A DNA stretch of 64,000 nucleotides from Geopseudomonas aromaticivorans (GTDB lineage Bacteria > Pseudomonadota > Gammaproteobacteria > Pseudomonadales > Pseudomonadaceae): the NCBI RefSeq assembly GCF_019097855.1, contig NZ_JAHRGL010000002.1, positions 1 to 64,000 of the forward strand, read 5' to 3'. The notes beneath the pieces are model-generated. The model saw only the letters and a list, made by a program, of their open reading frames with translations, searched no databases and was not told where the DNA came from. Positions 35,074 through 44,646 of this stretch are shown here, piece by piece. A program made the position numbers and the translations under genes. The number at the start of each line of letters is the position of its first letter. Positions within the stretch are counted from its first letter, which is position 1.

Positions 35074-36966
35074 TCATTCGTCGACGATGACCTCGCGGAA
35101 CATGCCGAGGTCCATGTGGTACATCAGGTGGCAGTGGTAGGCCCAGCGCCCCAGAGCGTCGGCTGTGACGCGGTAGCTGCGCCGGGTACCGGGTGGGATG
35201 TCGAGTGTATGCTTGCGAATCTTGAAGTTGCCGTGCTCGTCTTCAAGATCGCTCCACATCCCATGCAAATGGATGGGGTGGTGCATCATCGTGTCATTGA
35301 CCAGTACCAGGCGCAGACGTTCCCCGTACTTGAAGCGCAGCGGCGCGGCGTCGGCGAACGCCACGCCGTCGATCGACCAGGCGTAGCGCTCCATGTGGCC
35401 GGTCAGATGCAGCTCGATGGTGCGCGTCGGCTCGCGGCCGTCCGGGTCGGCGAAGCGGCTGCGCAGGTCGGCGTAGGTCAGCACGCGGCGGCCGTTGTCG
35501 CGCAGGCCGAGACCGGGATCGTCCAGCTTGGCGGTCGGCATCATGGTCTGCATGTCGATCAGCGGATTGCCGGCCTCGCTGGCCGGGTGGCTCTGCATGG
35601 CGATGGCCGCGGCGGCGGTCGTGCCGTGGTCCATGCCGGCCATGCTGCCGTGGTCCATGCCCGCCATCTGCCCGTGATCCATCCCAGTCATGGGCGCTGG
35701 GCTCATCCCGCCCTGCGCCGCGGCGCCGTGGTTCATGCTGGCGTGGTTCATCGCGGAATGATCCATGGCACCGGCCGCCGCAGCGGCGCCGCCATGGCTG
35801 GCGTGTGCGTCGGCACCGCCGTGCGCGCCATGATCGCCATGGCCCATGTCGGCCATGCTCAGCTCGGGACGCGGATCGGGCTCTGGTACCGGCGCGCTCA
35901 AACCCTCGCGCACGGCCAGGGTGCCGCGGGCGTAGCCGCTGCGGTCCATGGACTGGGCGAACAGGGTGTAGGCCGGCTGACTGCCATCGGGGGTGACGAT
36001 CACGTCGTAGGTTTCCGCCACAGCCAGGCGCAGTTCGTCGACCGTCACCGGCTCGACGTTCTGGCCGTCGGCGGCGACCACGGTGAGTTTGAGGCCGGGG
36101 ATGCGGAAGTCGAAGTAGCTCATCGCCGAGGCGTTGATCAGGCGCAGACGGATGCGCTCGCCGGGCTGGAACAGGCCGGTCCAGTTGCCATCCGGTGCCT
36201 GGCCGTTGAGCAGGTAGGTGTAGGTGGCGCCGGTCACATCGGCGAGGTCGGTGGGCGTCATGTTCATCTTCGCCCAGGCCCAGCGCTCGGCGACGGTCTC
36301 GCTCCAGCCATGGTCGCCGACATCGCGGATGAAGTCGCCGACGGTGCGGCGGTGCTGGTTGTAGTAGTCGGCCTGCTTCTTCAGCTTGGCGAGCACCTTG
36401 GCCGGGTTCTCGTCGGTCCAGTCGGAGAGCATCACCACGTAGTCGCGTTCGTACTGGAACGGCTCCGGCTCCAGCGGGTCGATCACCAGCGGGCCGTAGA
36501 CGCCGAGCTGCTCCTGGAAGCCGGAATGGCTGTGGTACCAGTAGGTGCCGCTCTGCTTCACCTTGAACCGGTATTCGTACATGCCGTCCGGGGCGATGCC
36601 GGCGAAGCTGAAGCCGGGCACGCCGTCCATGTTGGCCGGCAGCAGGATTCCGTGCCAGTGGATCGAGGTGTCTTCCTTCAGGCGGTTGCGCACCCGCAGG
36701 GTCACGGTATCGCCCTCGCGCCAGCGCAGCAGCGGCGCTGGCAGGCTGCCGTTGATCGCAATCGCTGTGCGCGCCTTACCGGTGAAGTTGACCGCCAGCT
36801 CGTCGATGCTCAGATCGAACTGGCTGCCGGCTAGCACGGTCGGCTGGCCAGGGCTGGCCAGTGCCCACACCGGCTGGCGCCACAAACCGAGGCCGGCGAG
36901 CATGCCGCCGGCGGCCAGGCCCTTGATGAAGGTTCGTCGCGAAGTAGCAGCTTGCATGCCTGTCAT
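35074..36966 (-). CDS. copA: Multicopper oxidase CopA, Tat-exported
   Basis: Periplasmic copper-resistance oxidase, 630 residues. The twin-arginine leader SRRTFIKGLAAGG sends it through Tat folded. The four copper-binding motifs are in order: IHWHGILLP near 103, WYHSHSGFQEQ near 143, HPIHLHGMW near 567 and YHCHLMYHMDLGMF near 612. A Met/His-rich insertion (SAMNHASMNHG, MDHGQMAGMDHGSMAGMDHG) near 400-450 provides extra copper sites typical of CopA/PcoA. It is first in the operon copA, small gene, copB, cytochrome. A CopR-type site lies 120 bases upstream. The ATG nine bases further in (MQAATSRR) is an alternative start. Confidence 0.97.
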   Translation of the reverse strand: MTGMQAATSRRTFIKGLAAGGMLAGLGLWRQPVWALASPGQPTVLAGSQFDLSIDELAVNFTGKARTAIAINGSLPAPLLRWREGDTVTLRVRNRLKEDTSIHWHGILLPANMDGVPGFSFAGIAPDGMYEYRFKVKQSGTYWYHSHSGFQEQLGVYGPLVIDPLEPEPFQYERDYVVMLSDWTDENPAKVLAKLKKQADYYNQHRRTVGDFIRDVGDHGWSETVAERWAWAKMNMTPTDLADVTGATYTYLLNGQAPDGNWTGLFQPGERIRLRLINASAMSYFDFRIPGLKLTVVAADGQNVEPVTVDELRLAVAETYDVIVTPDGSQPAYTLFAQSMDRSGYARGTLAVREGLSAPVPEPDPRPELSMADMGHGDHGAHGGADAHASHGGAAAAAGAMDHSAMNHASMNHGAAAQGGMSPAPMTGMDHGQMAGMDHGSMAGMDHGTTAAAAIAMQSHPASEAGNPLIDMQTMMPTAKLDDPGLGLRDNGRRVLTYADLRSRFADPDGREPTRTIELHLTGHMERYAWSIDGVAFADAAPLRFKYGERLRLVLVNDTMMHHPIHLHGMWSDLEDEHGNFKIRKHTLDIPPGTRRSYRVTADALGRWAYHCHLMYHMDLGMFREVIVDE

Positions 36967-37086
36967 ATCCCGTCAGTCACAGACAGCTCCGCGAAGCTGC
37001 CCTGATGTTCGCCCGCCCGCAGGCAGCACGCTTTAACCATGGCTATCACCATAGCTGCCGCGAGCTGTCGGGAAGCTGAGGTGAAG

Positions 37087-37101
37087 ATTACGGTTTTGTC
37101 A
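37087..37101 (-). promoter_or_regulatory. CopR-type site upstream of copA
   Basis: On the minus strand it reads TGACA-AAACC-GTAAT, matching the Pseudomonas CopR site TGACA-N5-GTAAT as I recall it. A TATGGT -10-like element follows about 30 bases downstream. A flanking stretch of roughly 50 bases is nearly the same as the one at 41133-41183. No gene is seen in the surrounding 36967-37307. Confidence 0.7.
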
Positions 37102-37307
37102 GGTTTGCCGGCATGCGGTGCGGGCCACGGGCGGGAAGTGCTGGCCAGGCCGTACTCACATTGCTGAGGGAGTTGGCAAAAGCTACGCTTTCAGTTCACC
37201 GGTCAGTTTTGTCCGTGGCGGGCCGTATCGGTGCCGGTGCACGGCTGGACGCATGATTCAGTGGCCCCCAAACCACCTCAGTTCCATGCGAGCGAGAGGT
37301 AGCAAAA

Positions 37308-37796
37308 ATGAACATCGTCAACAGTGTGGCGGTCGCGGTAACGTTGGCGGCGGGATTGGTCGCTGCACCCCTGGTCCGGGCGGAGTCGCCAACCATGTCG
37401 CCCGGTTTCATCTCAGCAGTGGCGTCCGAACTCAAATGGGCCGATGCCCCAACGATCGGGCCGGGCGCGCAGATCGCGGTAATCGAAGGCGATCTGAAAC
37501 AGGCGGTACCGATTACGTTCCGCCTCAAGCTTCCGCCGGGGTTCAAGATCGGCGTCCACACGCATCCGGGATTCGAGCGTGTGACGGTGATGTCCGGGGC
37601 TTTCTACTTTGCCACCGGAGACAAGTTCGACTCCGCGAAGGCAAAGGCGTACATGCCCGGTGACGTGGTGATGATTCCTTCCGGAATGCCGATGTACGCC
37701 GAAACCCGGCAGGAAGGCGCGATCCTCCAGGTCCATGGAACCGGTCCATGGGGGACCCATTACCTCGATCCCAAGGATGATCCCCGGAAAAAGTAG
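37308..37796 (+). CDS. Exported cupin-domain protein
   Basis: Predicted periplasmic single-domain cupin, 162 residues. The signal peptide (AVAVTLAAGLVAAPLVRA) is followed by a beta-barrel with GVHTHPGFERVTVMSGAFYF (cupin motif 1, two His and a Glu) and a second motif around YMPGDVVMIPSGMPMYAE. The metal or ligand is unknown. It is divergent from copA and could be served by the CopR site between them, but it lacks Met/His-rich stretches. GAGAGG lies just before the start. Codon use is somewhat less GC-biased than in neighbours. Confidence 0.8.
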   Translation: MNIVNSVAVAVTLAAGLVAAPLVRAESPTMSPGFISAVASELKWADAPTIGPGAQIAVIEGDLKQAVPITFRLKLPPGFKIGVHTHPGFERVTVMSGAFYFATGDKFDSAKAKAYMPGDVVMIPSGMPMYAETRQEGAILQVHGTGPWGTHYLDPKDDPRKK

Positions 37797-37854
37797 TTTC
37801 GGGTGCTGAGTCGTACCTGAAATTCCGTTGTTTCTTCGCAACATCCCCTCATAG

Positions 37855-37880
37855 AGGAGCGCCGTCAGCGACGCTCCTTG
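37855..37880 (+). terminator. Possible terminator after the cupin gene
   Basis: AGGAGCG and CGCTCCT pair around a 10-base loop about 60 bases after the cupin stop. It has no proper T-run, so the call is tentative. Confidence 0.4.
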
Positions 37881-38036
37881 TCCAACGGATACCGCGCCAT
37901 GACGGTTAGCCCGTCTATGTGCTCACCTCGCCGGGGGAGATAGGTCTATTTCCACCCGTTGTCGACACGCTGGCTCCCAGTGTCCGGCCGCCTGCTATAC
38001 CTGCAAGCGGCACCGGCTCATTTGAGGAGAACGCAA

Positions 38037-38669
38037 ATGCACACACTGTGGCGCCTGCTGCTCGTCGTGATGGCCCTCGGCCTCTCCGGGTGCGGCTACA
38101 ACAACCTGCAGTCCAGCGACGAGCAGACCAAGGCGAGCTGGTCCGAGGTGCTGAACCAGTACCAGCGCCGCGCCGACCTGGTGCCCAATCTGGTCAGCAC
38201 GGTCAAGGGCTATGCCGCCCACGAGCGGGAAGTGCTGACGCAGGTTACCGAAGCCCGCTCGCGCGTCGGCGGCATCCAGGTCACCCCGGAGCTGGTCAAC
38301 GATCCCGCGGCCTTTGCCCAGTTCCAGGCGGCCCAGGCGCAGTTGAGCGGCGCGCTGTCGCGGCTACTGGTGGTGGCGGAGAACTACCCGCAGCTCAAGG
38401 CCGACGCCGGCTTCCGCGACCTGCAGGCGCAGCTGGAGGGCACCGAGAATCGCATCACCGTGGCGCGCAACCGCTACATCAAGGCGGTGCAGGACTACAA
38501 CGTCACGGTGCGCAGCTTCCCCTCCAACCTGACGGCGATGGTGTTCGGCTTCAAGGTCAAGCCCAACTTCAGCGTCGAGAACGAGCGCGCCATTGCCACT
38601 CCGCCGCAGGTCGATTTCACCAGCCCGCCGGTCCAGCCGCAGGGCAGCAAGCCGCAGCCGGGCTACTGA
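38037..38669 (+). CDS. lemA: LemA-family lipoprotein
   Basis: Membrane-attached helical protein, 210 residues. The signal peptide ends in the lipobox LSGC (Cys18), followed by YNNLQSSDEQTKASWSEVLN, QYQRRADLVPNLVSTVKGYA and NRYIKAVQDYNVTVRSFPSN, all strongly conserved in LemA. The ATG at 38037 is chosen because GAGGAGA precedes it and it starts the signal peptide. It is first of a three-gene operon with two TPM-domain proteins, a common grouping whose role is not settled (membrane quality control has been proposed). Confidence 0.93.
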   Translation: MHTLWRLLLVVMALGLSGCGYNNLQSSDEQTKASWSEVLNQYQRRADLVPNLVSTVKGYAAHEREVLTQVTEARSRVGGIQVTPELVNDPAAFAQFQAAQAQLSGALSRLLVVAENYPQLKADAGFRDLQAQLEGTENRITVARNRYIKAVQDYNVTVRSFPSNLTAMVFGFKVKPNFSVENERAIATPPQVDFTSPPVQPQGSKPQPGY

Positions 38670-39514
38670 TGAGCCGCGTCGCTGCCGCGCGAGCCGGGCT
38701 GCTGGCGCTGTTGCTGGTCTGTCTAGCGGCTACGGCCGAGCCAGTGGCGGTGCCGCCGCTGACCGCGCGGGTCATCGACCAGACCGCAACGCTCACGGCC
38801 GGCCAGGTCGCGGCGCTGGAAGGGAAGCTGCAACGGTTCGAGGCGGACAAGGGCAGCCAGCTGGCGGTGCTGATCGTCCCGACCACCGGCGACGAGCCGA
38901 TCGAGCAGTACGCCCTGCGGGTGGTCGAGCAATGGAAGTTGGGGCGCAAGAACGTCGACGACGGCGCGCTGCTGATCGTGGCCAAGGACGATCGCACGTT
39001 GCGCATTGAGGTGGGCTACGGCCTGGAAGGGGCGCTGAACGATGCCACGGCCAAGCGCATCATTAGCGAGATCATCGTGCCGCGCTTCCGGCAGGGCGAT
39101 TTCCATGCCGGCATCGATGCCGGCATCGACCGCATGATTGCCGTGATCGGCGGCGAGCCGCTGCCCGCTCCCGAGCGCGCGGCGGGCGATGTAGCGGGCG
39201 AGTTTTCGCAACTCATGCCACTGGTGGTGATGCTGGTCCTGATGCTGGGTGGCATCCTGCGCTCGCTCCTCGGTCGCCTGCCGGCGGCGCTGCTCGCCGC
39301 TGCTGGCGTGACGCTGGTGTCCTGGCTGCTCATCGGGGTGTTCTGGGCTGCCCTGGGCGCGGGTGTGGTGGCCTTCGTGTTCACCCTGTTCGGTGGCGGC
39401 ATTGGGCGGGGAGGTGGCTGGCACAGTGGCGGCCGCTCGGGCGGTGGCTTCGGTGGGGGCTTTGGCGGTGGGGGCGGCGGTTTCGGCGGCGGAGGCGCTT
39501 CGGGGCGATGGTGA
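38669..39514 (+). CDS. TPM-domain membrane protein (YgcG-like) with Gly-rich tail
   Basis: Exported TPM-domain protein of 281 residues. A signal peptide (AGLLALLLVCLAATA) is followed by the TPM domain (RVIDQTATLTAGQVAALEGK, YALRVVEQWKLGRKNVDDGA, IEVGYGLEGALNDA) to about residue 165. Two or three hydrophobic helices follow. The tail (GGGIGRGGGWHSGGRSGGGF and more) is almost all Gly/Ser. The gene overlaps the lemA stop by one base (TGATG). Such proteins are common partners of LemA. Confidence 0.9.
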   Translation: MSRVAAARAGLLALLLVCLAATAEPVAVPPLTARVIDQTATLTAGQVAALEGKLQRFEADKGSQLAVLIVPTTGDEPIEQYALRVVEQWKLGRKNVDDGALLIVAKDDRTLRIEVGYGLEGALNDATAKRIISEIIVPRFRQGDFHAGIDAGIDRMIAVIGGEPLPAPERAAGDVAGEFSQLMPLVVMLVLMLGGILRSLLGRLPAALLAAAGVTLVSWLLIGVFWAALGAGVVAFVFTLFGGGIGRGGGWHSGGRSGGGFGGGFGGGGGGFGGGGASGRW

Positions 39515-40014
39515 GGTGCAACGGCGGGCGCTTGTTCCGCAACCTGTCGATGACGCCCTGGCGGCTGCGTCGGGCCTTCGCGCCGCACACGTTGCGGGCG
39601 ATCCGCGCGGAGATCGCCGCCAGCGAGCGCCTGCATGGCGGACAGATCCGCTTCGCCGTGGAGGGCGCGCTGCCGGTGGCGGCGCTGCTGCGCGGCCAGT
39701 CGCCGCGCGAGCGGGCGCTCGAGGTGTTCTCGCTGCTGGGGGTGTGGGACACCGAGCACAACAATGGCGTGCTGGTCTACCTGCTGCTGGCGGAGCGCGA
39801 TGTGGAGATAGTCGCCGACCGCGGCATCCATGCCCGAGTCGGCACGCGGGAGTGGCAGGATATCTGCCACGACATGGAGGAGGCCTTCCACCACGGTCGC
39901 TACGAGGCGGGCGCGCTTGAAGGTATCCGTGCGCTGACCCGCCTGCTCGCGCTGCACTTCCCGGCCGGCGCGGGGCGCGACAACGAGTTGCCGGACACCC
40001 CCGTGCTGCTCTGA
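39508..40014 (+). CDS. Short TPM-domain protein
   Basis: Protein of 168 residues with a TPM domain but no clear signal peptide. Typical stretches are ERALEVFSLLGVWDTEHNNG, VLVYLLLAERDVEIVADRGI and MEEAFHHGRYEAGALEGIRA. It overlaps the previous gene by 7 bases and closes the lemA operon. It is probably anchored by or associated with the membrane partners. Confidence 0.88.
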   Translation: MVRCNGGRLFRNLSMTPWRLRRAFAPHTLRAIRAEIAASERLHGGQIRFAVEGALPVAALLRGQSPRERALEVFSLLGVWDTEHNNGVLVYLLLAERDVEIVADRGIHARVGTREWQDICHDMEEAFHHGRYEAGALEGIRALTRLLALHFPAGAGRDNELPDTPVLL

Positions 40015-40047
40015 GCATTGCTGCGTCAAGGAAGCTCTGCAGAAGCC

Positions 40048-40125
40048 GTCATTCCGGCGCAGGAGGGAATCCAGAAGGCCCGTAGCGCCTGGACTCCCGC
40101 TTTCGCGGGAGAGACGGGAAGTGGC
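40048..40125. repeat. Dispersed palindromic intergenic repeat
   Basis: GTCATTCCGGCGCAGGAGGG leads into AATCCAGAAGGCCC, GTAGCGCCTGGACTCCCGC and TTTCGCGGGAG. CTCCCGC and GCGGGAG form a hairpin, and the outer CCAG/CTGG parts also pair. This resembles the widespread proteobacterial GTCATTCCCGCGAAAGCGGG element, here diverged. It follows the TPM operon. Confidence 0.65.
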
Positions 40126-40190
40126 TTTTTCAGGATTTCCCTGAGCGCGGTCGATGGTCGCTCGCCGCCGGCCCCGCTCAGGCGGCGGGA

Positions 40191-40640
40191 TCACTTGGCA
40201 GGATAGTCCGCCACCACCACGTCCTTGCCGTTCTTGGTCAGGCCGATCACCTGATAGGCGTCCCTGGCGTCGCCATACTCCATGCCCGGCGAGCCGGCCG
40301 GCATGCCGGGAACGGCGAGGCCGAGCAGATCCGGGCGCTGGCGCAGTTCGAGGATCTGCGCCGCCGGCACGTGGCCTTCGACGAACTTGCCGTCGATCAC
40401 CGCCGTGTGGCACGAGGCCAGGCGCGGCGCCACGCCGAGGCGTTGCTTGACCGCGCTCATGTCCGGCTCGACGTGGTCGTGCACGGTGAAGCCATTGGCT
40501 TCCAGATGCTTGATCCAGCTCTTGCAGCAGCCGCAGTTGGCGTCGCGGTGGACGTCGATGGACAGGGCGTCGGCGGCCTGGGCGGCGCCGCTCATCAGCA
40601 GGGCGGCGAGGGCCGCGATGCGCACTCGGTTGTTCATCAA
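40191..40640 (-). CDS. Periplasmic DUF411 metal-binding protein
   Basis: Exported DUF411 protein, 149 residues, a family found with copper- and silver-resistance genes. A signal peptide (IAALAALLMSGAAQA) is followed by DANCGCCKSWIKHLEANGF, whose CxCC cluster probably binds Cu(I). Then come PRLASCHTAVIDGKFVEGHV and the C-terminal GMEYGDARDAYQVIGL, both family hallmarks. It shares a minus-strand unit with the upstream copZ-like gene. An alternative start is one codon downstream. Confidence 0.9.
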   Translation of the reverse strand: MMNNRVRIAALAALLMSGAAQAADALSIDVHRDANCGCCKSWIKHLEANGFTVHDHVEPDMSAVKQRLGVAPRLASCHTAVIDGKFVEGHVPAAQILELRQRPDLLGLAVPGMPAGSPGMEYGDARDAYQVIGLTKNGKDVVVADYPAK

Positions 40641-40661
40641 TGACTCCTGGTCAAAAGAGGA

Positions 40662-40916
40662 TCAGTGGCAGCCGCAGCCACCGGTTTTCGGGGCAGCCGG
40701 TGCGGCGGCCGGACTGGCCAGTTGCGCCGGGTAGCCGGCGTCATCCAGCGCGGCGATCAGCGCGGCGCTGTCGGGGTTGCCGCTGACGCGCACGCGGCCG
40801 GCCTGCAGGTCGACCTCCACCGCCTCGACACCGGCCAGCGGGCTCAGCGCCTGGGTGACGTGCTTTACGCAGGAACCGCAGGTCATGTCCTGGACGTTCA
40901 GTTCGATGCTGCTCAT
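40662..40916 (-). CDS. copZ: CopZ-like heavy-metal-associated chaperone
   Basis: Small cytoplasmic copper chaperone of 84 residues. A single heavy-metal-associated domain shows MTCGSCVKHVTQAL at residues 11-24, with both metal-binding Cys. A Pro/Ala linker and the C-terminal CGCH may add a second metal site. AGGAG stands upstream. A CopR-type site lies about 250 bases before it. Expected to pass Cu(I) to P-type ATPases. Confidence 0.92.
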   Translation of the reverse strand: MSSIELNVQDMTCGSCVKHVTQALSPLAGVEAVEVDLQAGRVRVSGNPDSAALIAALDDAGYPAQLASPAAAPAAPKTGGCGCH

Positions 40917-41168
40917 GGTGATTCTCCTCGCGAATGGCCGCTGCTGGCGGCCTTGAATCCATCTTCGACCTTACCATCGTGGCAAGGTCAAGACTTCTGC
41001 AGTACGGCGCGAAGAATACGCCAAGGCCTGTCGATCGGTAGCGATTCAGGACTCGCAGCGGATACTCGCCCCCACTCGCTCTCGTCGCCGCCTTGCAAGT
41101 TCGCCGCAATACCTTGGCCTAGCTTGGCTAGCATAACCGCCGCATGCTGTCGGGAAACTGAAGTGGAG

Positions 41169-41183
41169 ATTACGGTTTTGTCA
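41169..41183 (-). promoter_or_regulatory. CopR-type site upstream of the copZ-like gene
   Basis: TGACA-AAACC-GTAAT on the minus strand, identical in all 15 bases to the site before copA. A TTATGCT -10-like element follows about 30 bases downstream. The start codon is about 250 bases away; the stretch in between (40917-41168) has no gene that I can support. Confidence 0.7.
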
Positions 41184-41201
41184 GCTTGGCGCGCGGACTG
41201 G

Positions 41202-42200
41202 TCAGCGCGCCACGATGCCGTTGGGGCCTGCCCCGGTCGGGTGCCTGGCCAGCTCCTGGTAGCTTTCGAGATCGACGACCGAAACGCTGTCCTCGAAGGC
41301 GTTGCTGACATAGGCGCGCGAGCCGTTGCCGACGATGGACACCCCGTGGGCCCCCTTGCCGACCTCGGTGGTGGCGATGAGGCGGCCAGTGGCGGTTTCC
41401 AGGATGGACAGGCTATGCCCCGGCATTTTCCGGTTGCCCTGGTTGGCTACCACCAGCTTCGTGCCGTCGGGCGAAACGGCCAGCTGGATAGGGCCGGGGC
41501 CGACCGGGTAGGTGGCGCTGTGCCTCTGGCTCTGCAGGTCTACCGCAGCCACGGCGTTCTCGCCGCTGAGGGAGACGAACAGCCGCTGGCCGTCGGGCGT
41601 GAAGGCCACCTGCACCGGTTGGCGGCCCACGGCGATGCGGGCCATCTGGGTGCGGCTGGCCACGTCGATCAGGCTGACATCGTTGCTGTCGCGGTTGGCC
41701 ACCGCCAGGGTGCGGCCATCCGGCGACAGGCGCTGGCCGTGGGGATAGCGGCCGACCTCGACCCGGTCCTGGACCTTCGCAGTACGCAGGTCGACGACGG
41801 CCACCGTGTGACTGTCCGCGTCGGTGACGAAGGCCAGTTTGCCCGTAAGGTTGGGCACCACATGCGCCGGATGGCCACCAACTGCTATGAGCCTTGCCGG
41901 CCCGGCGGTCTGGTTGGCGTCAAGCAGTTGCAGCAGTCCGCCTTGATCGGCGTGGCCGTCGTGGCCGCCTTGGGCATGGCCGGCAGGCATGCCGGCAATC
42001 AGCAGGGTTTTGCCGTCGGAGGTCAGATCCACGTTGTGCGGCAGAACATCCAGGGCGAGGGTGTGGGTCGTATTCGTCGCCTCGTCAATGACGGTAAGAC
42101 TGCCGGCGCGCTCGTTGGCGACATAGATGGTGGCGGCCATGGCGGGAGCGCTGGCGAGCAGGGCGCCCAGCAGGCCCAAGGCAACAATGGCGGGTTTCAT
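41202..42200 (-). CDS. Exported YncE-like beta-propeller protein
   Basis: Periplasmic protein of 332 residues with seven YncE/NHL-like blade repeats (VANERAGSLTVIDEATN, VTDADSHTVAVVDLRTAK, VANRDSNDVSLIDVASRT, VANQGNRKMPGHSL). The signal peptide is LGLLGALLASAPAMA. An inserted loop MPAGHAQGGHDGHADQGG near residues 65-82 is His-rich and could bind copper. The ATG at 42200 gives GGAG an 8-base spacing; the ATG at 42206 would be too close. It follows the P-type ATPase gene by 34 bases in the same operon. Confidence 0.85.
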   Translation of the reverse strand: MKPAIVALGLLGALLASAPAMAATIYVANERAGSLTVIDEATNTTHTLALDVLPHNVDLTSDGKTLLIAGMPAGHAQGGHDGHADQGGLLQLLDANQTAGPARLIAVGGHPAHVVPNLTGKLAFVTDADSHTVAVVDLRTAKVQDRVEVGRYPHGQRLSPDGRTLAVANRDSNDVSLIDVASRTQMARIAVGRQPVQVAFTPDGQRLFVSLSGENAVAAVDLQSQRHSATYPVGPGPIQLAVSPDGTKLVVANQGNRKMPGHSLSILETATGRLIATTEVGKGAHGVSIVGNGSRAYVSNAFEDSVSVVDLESYQELARHPTGAGPNGIVAR

Positions 42201-42234
42201 GGACATTCTCCTGAGGGGACGGCGCAGGGTTTGC

Positions 42235-44643
42235 TTACTCGGTGGCAACCTGGCGCAGCCGCAACGCATTGAACACCACCGAGGCCGAGCTGACGCTCAT
42301 CGCCAGCGCGGCGATCAGCGGCGACAGCAGGTGGCCGGTCAGCGGATAGAGCAGGCCGGCCGCCAGCGGGATGCCCATGGCGTTGTAGAGAAAGGCGAAG
42401 GTCAGGTTCTGGTGCATGTTGCGCACCGTGGCCACCGACAGGCTGCGCGCGCGCAGGATGCCGAGCAGGTCGCCCTTGACCAGGGTGACCTGGGCGCTGT
42501 TCATCGCCACGTCGGTGCCGGTGCCCATGGCGATGCCGACGTCGGCGCGGGCCAGCGCCGGGGCGTCGTTGATGCCGTCGCCGGCCATCGCCACGCGGTG
42601 CCCTTGCGCTTGCAGGGCGGCGGCCAGGCGCTCCTTGTCCTGCGGCTTGACCTCGCCGTGCACCTCCTCGATGCCCAGTTGGCGCGCCACCGCGCGCGCG
42701 GTGGTGAGACCGTCGCCGGTGGCCATGATGACCCGCACCCCGTCGGCCTGCAGGCGCTCGACCGCCAGCTTCGAGGTCGGCTTGAGCGGATCGGCCACCG
42801 CCAGCAGCCCGGCCAGCGCGCCGTCCGCCGCCAGGTACATGATGCTGGCGCCTTCGCTGCGCAGCGCCTCGGCCTGCGCTTGCAGGGGCGCGACGGCGAT
42901 GCCGCTTTCCTGCAGCAGCGTGGTGTTGCCGAGCAGCAGGTGGCGACCGTCGACCTGGCCGCGCACGCCGATGCCGGAAGCCGACTCGAAGGCTTGCGGC
43001 GTGGCCAGCGTTAGCCGCCGGGCGCGGGCGTGTTCGACGATGGCGTGGGCCAGCGGGTGCTCGCTGCCTTGGTCGAGGCTGGCGGCCAGGCGCAGCACCT
43101 CGTCCGGTTCGAAGCCGGGCGCTGCCGCGGCGCTGTGGAAGGCCGGCCTGCCCGCGGTGAGGGTGCCGGTCTTGTCGACGATCAGGATATCGATCTTGCG
43201 CAGGTTCTCGATGGCGGCGGCGTCGCGGAACAGCACGCCGCTGGTGGCGGCCTTGCCGGTGGCGACCATCACCGACATCGGCGTGGCCAGGCCGAGGGCG
43301 CAGGGGCAGGCGATGATCAGCACCGCCACCGCGTTGATCAGGCCGAACACCCAACTCGGCTGCGGTCCCCACAGGCCCCAGCCGAGCAGGGTCAGTGCGG
43401 CGATGGTGATCACCACCAGCACGAAGCGGCCGGCGATCACATCGGCCAGGCGCTGCAGCGGCGCCTTGGAGCGCTGGGCCTGGACGACCATCTGCACGAT
43501 CTGCGCAAGCATGGTGGCGGCGCCGACCTTCTGCGCCGCCATCACCAGGCTGCCGTGGGTATTGAGGGTGGCGCCGATCAGCGTGTCACCGCTGCGCTTC
43601 ATCACCGGCACGGGTTCGCCAGTGAGCATCGACTCGTCCAGCGCGCTTTCGCCCTCCAGCACCCGGCCGTCCACCGGTACCTTCTCGCCGGGGCGCACGC
43701 GCAGGCGGTCGCCGACATGCACGTGGGCGAGCGGGATGTCCTCCTCGCTGCCGTCGGCATTGATCCGCCGCGCGGTCTTGGGCGCCAGGCCGAGCAGCGA
43801 CTTGATCGCCGCCGAGGTCTGCGAGCGCGCCTTGAGTTCGAGGATCTGGCCGAGCAGGGTCAGCGAGATGATCACCGCCGCCGCCTCGAAGTACACGCCG
43901 ATGCGCCCATCCATCATGAAGGTGGCCGGGAACACGCCGGGCGCCAGGGTGGCGACCACGCTGTACAGGTAGGCGGCGGCGGTGCCGAGGCCGATCAGCG
44001 TCCACATGTTGGGGCTGCGCTGGATCATCGAGCGTATGCAGCGCACGTAGAACGGCCAGCCGGCCCACAGCACCACCGGGGTGGCGAGGGCCAGCTCGAC
44101 CCAGTTCTGCATCACGCCATGGAACAGCTGCAACTGGTGGCCGGCCATCGCCAGCACGGTGACGATCACCGTCAGCGGCAGGCTCCACCAGAAGCGCCGG
44201 GTGAAGTCCCTGAGCTCCGGGTTCTCTTCCTCCTCCAGCTCGGGCAGCACCGGCTCCAGGGTCATGCCGCACTTGGGGCAGGTGCCGGGGCCGATCTGGC
44301 GCACCTCGGGGTGCATCGGGCAGGTGTATTCGGCGCTGGCATCGGCGGCGAGCGTCACGGCAGCGGCGGGCGGTACTGACGAGTGTGCGTGTCCTGCATG
44401 CCCGCTGTGGTCGTGATGCAGAGGCTCTGCCGGTTCGGCCGCGATGGGCTGGGCATAACGCTGCGGCTCTGCGTTGAACTTGTCCAGGCAGCGCTGGCTG
44501 CAGAAGTGGAAATGCTGGCCAAGGTACGCGCTGTGGTGAGGGCTGTCAGGCTTGACGGTCATGCCGCAGACCGGATCGCGCGGCTGCGTTGCGGAGGGCT
44601 GGGCGTTGGCGTGCGCGTGATGCTCGTGTGGAGTGGTGGGCAT
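42235..44643 (-). CDS. Copper-translocating P-type ATPase with YHS and HMBD domains
   Basis: Inner-membrane Cu(I) exporter, 802 residues. The N-terminus is not a CXXC heavy-metal domain but a YHS domain ([20 protein letters not shown] to [11 protein letters not shown], about 22-62) and a heavy-metal-binding domain ([20 protein letters not shown], about 110-135). His-rich segments lie between them. The ATPase core carries the CPC motif [11 protein letters not shown] near 447, DKTGTLTAG near 489 and GDGINDAP near 686. It is the second gene of an operon that begins with a DUF2933 gene. The HMBD-bearing type is usual in copper-resistance regions. Confidence 0.95.
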   Translation of the reverse strand: MPTTPHEHHAHANAQPSATQPRDPVCGMTVKPDSPHHSAYLGQHFHFCSQRCLDKFNAEPQRYAQPIAAEPAEPLHHDHSGHAGHAHSSVPPAAAVTLAADASAEYTCPMHPEVRQIGPGTCPKCGMTLEPVLPELEEEENPELRDFTRRFWWSLPLTVIVTVLAMAGHQLQLFHGVMQNWVELALATPVVLWAGWPFYVRCIRSMIQRSPNMWTLIGLGTAAAYLYSVVATLAPGVFPATFMMDGRIGVYFEAAAVIISLTLLGQILELKARSQTSAAIKSLLGLAPKTARRINADGSEEDIPLAHVHVGDRLRVRPGEKVPVDGRVLEGESALDESMLTGEPVPVMKRSGDTLIGATLNTHGSLVMAAQKVGAATMLAQIVQMVVQAQRSKAPLQRLADVIAGRFVLVVITIAALTLLGWGLWGPQPSWVFGLINAVAVLIIACPCALGLATPMSVMVATGKAATSGVLFRDAAAIENLRKIDILIVDKTGTLTAGRPAFHSAAAAPGFEPDEVLRLAASLDQGSEHPLAHAIVEHARARRLTLATPQAFESASGIGVRGQVDGRHLLLGNTTLLQESGIAVAPLQAQAEALRSEGASIMYLAADGALAGLLAVADPLKPTSKLAVERLQADGVRVIMATGDGLTTARAVARQLGIEEVHGEVKPQDKERLAAALQAQGHRVAMAGDGINDAPALARADVGIAMGTGTDVAMNSAQVTLVKGDLLGILRARSLSVATVRNMHQNLTFAFLYNAMGIPLAAGLLYPLTGHLLSPLIAALAMSVSSASVVFNALRLRQVATE

Positions 44644-44646
44644 CCG

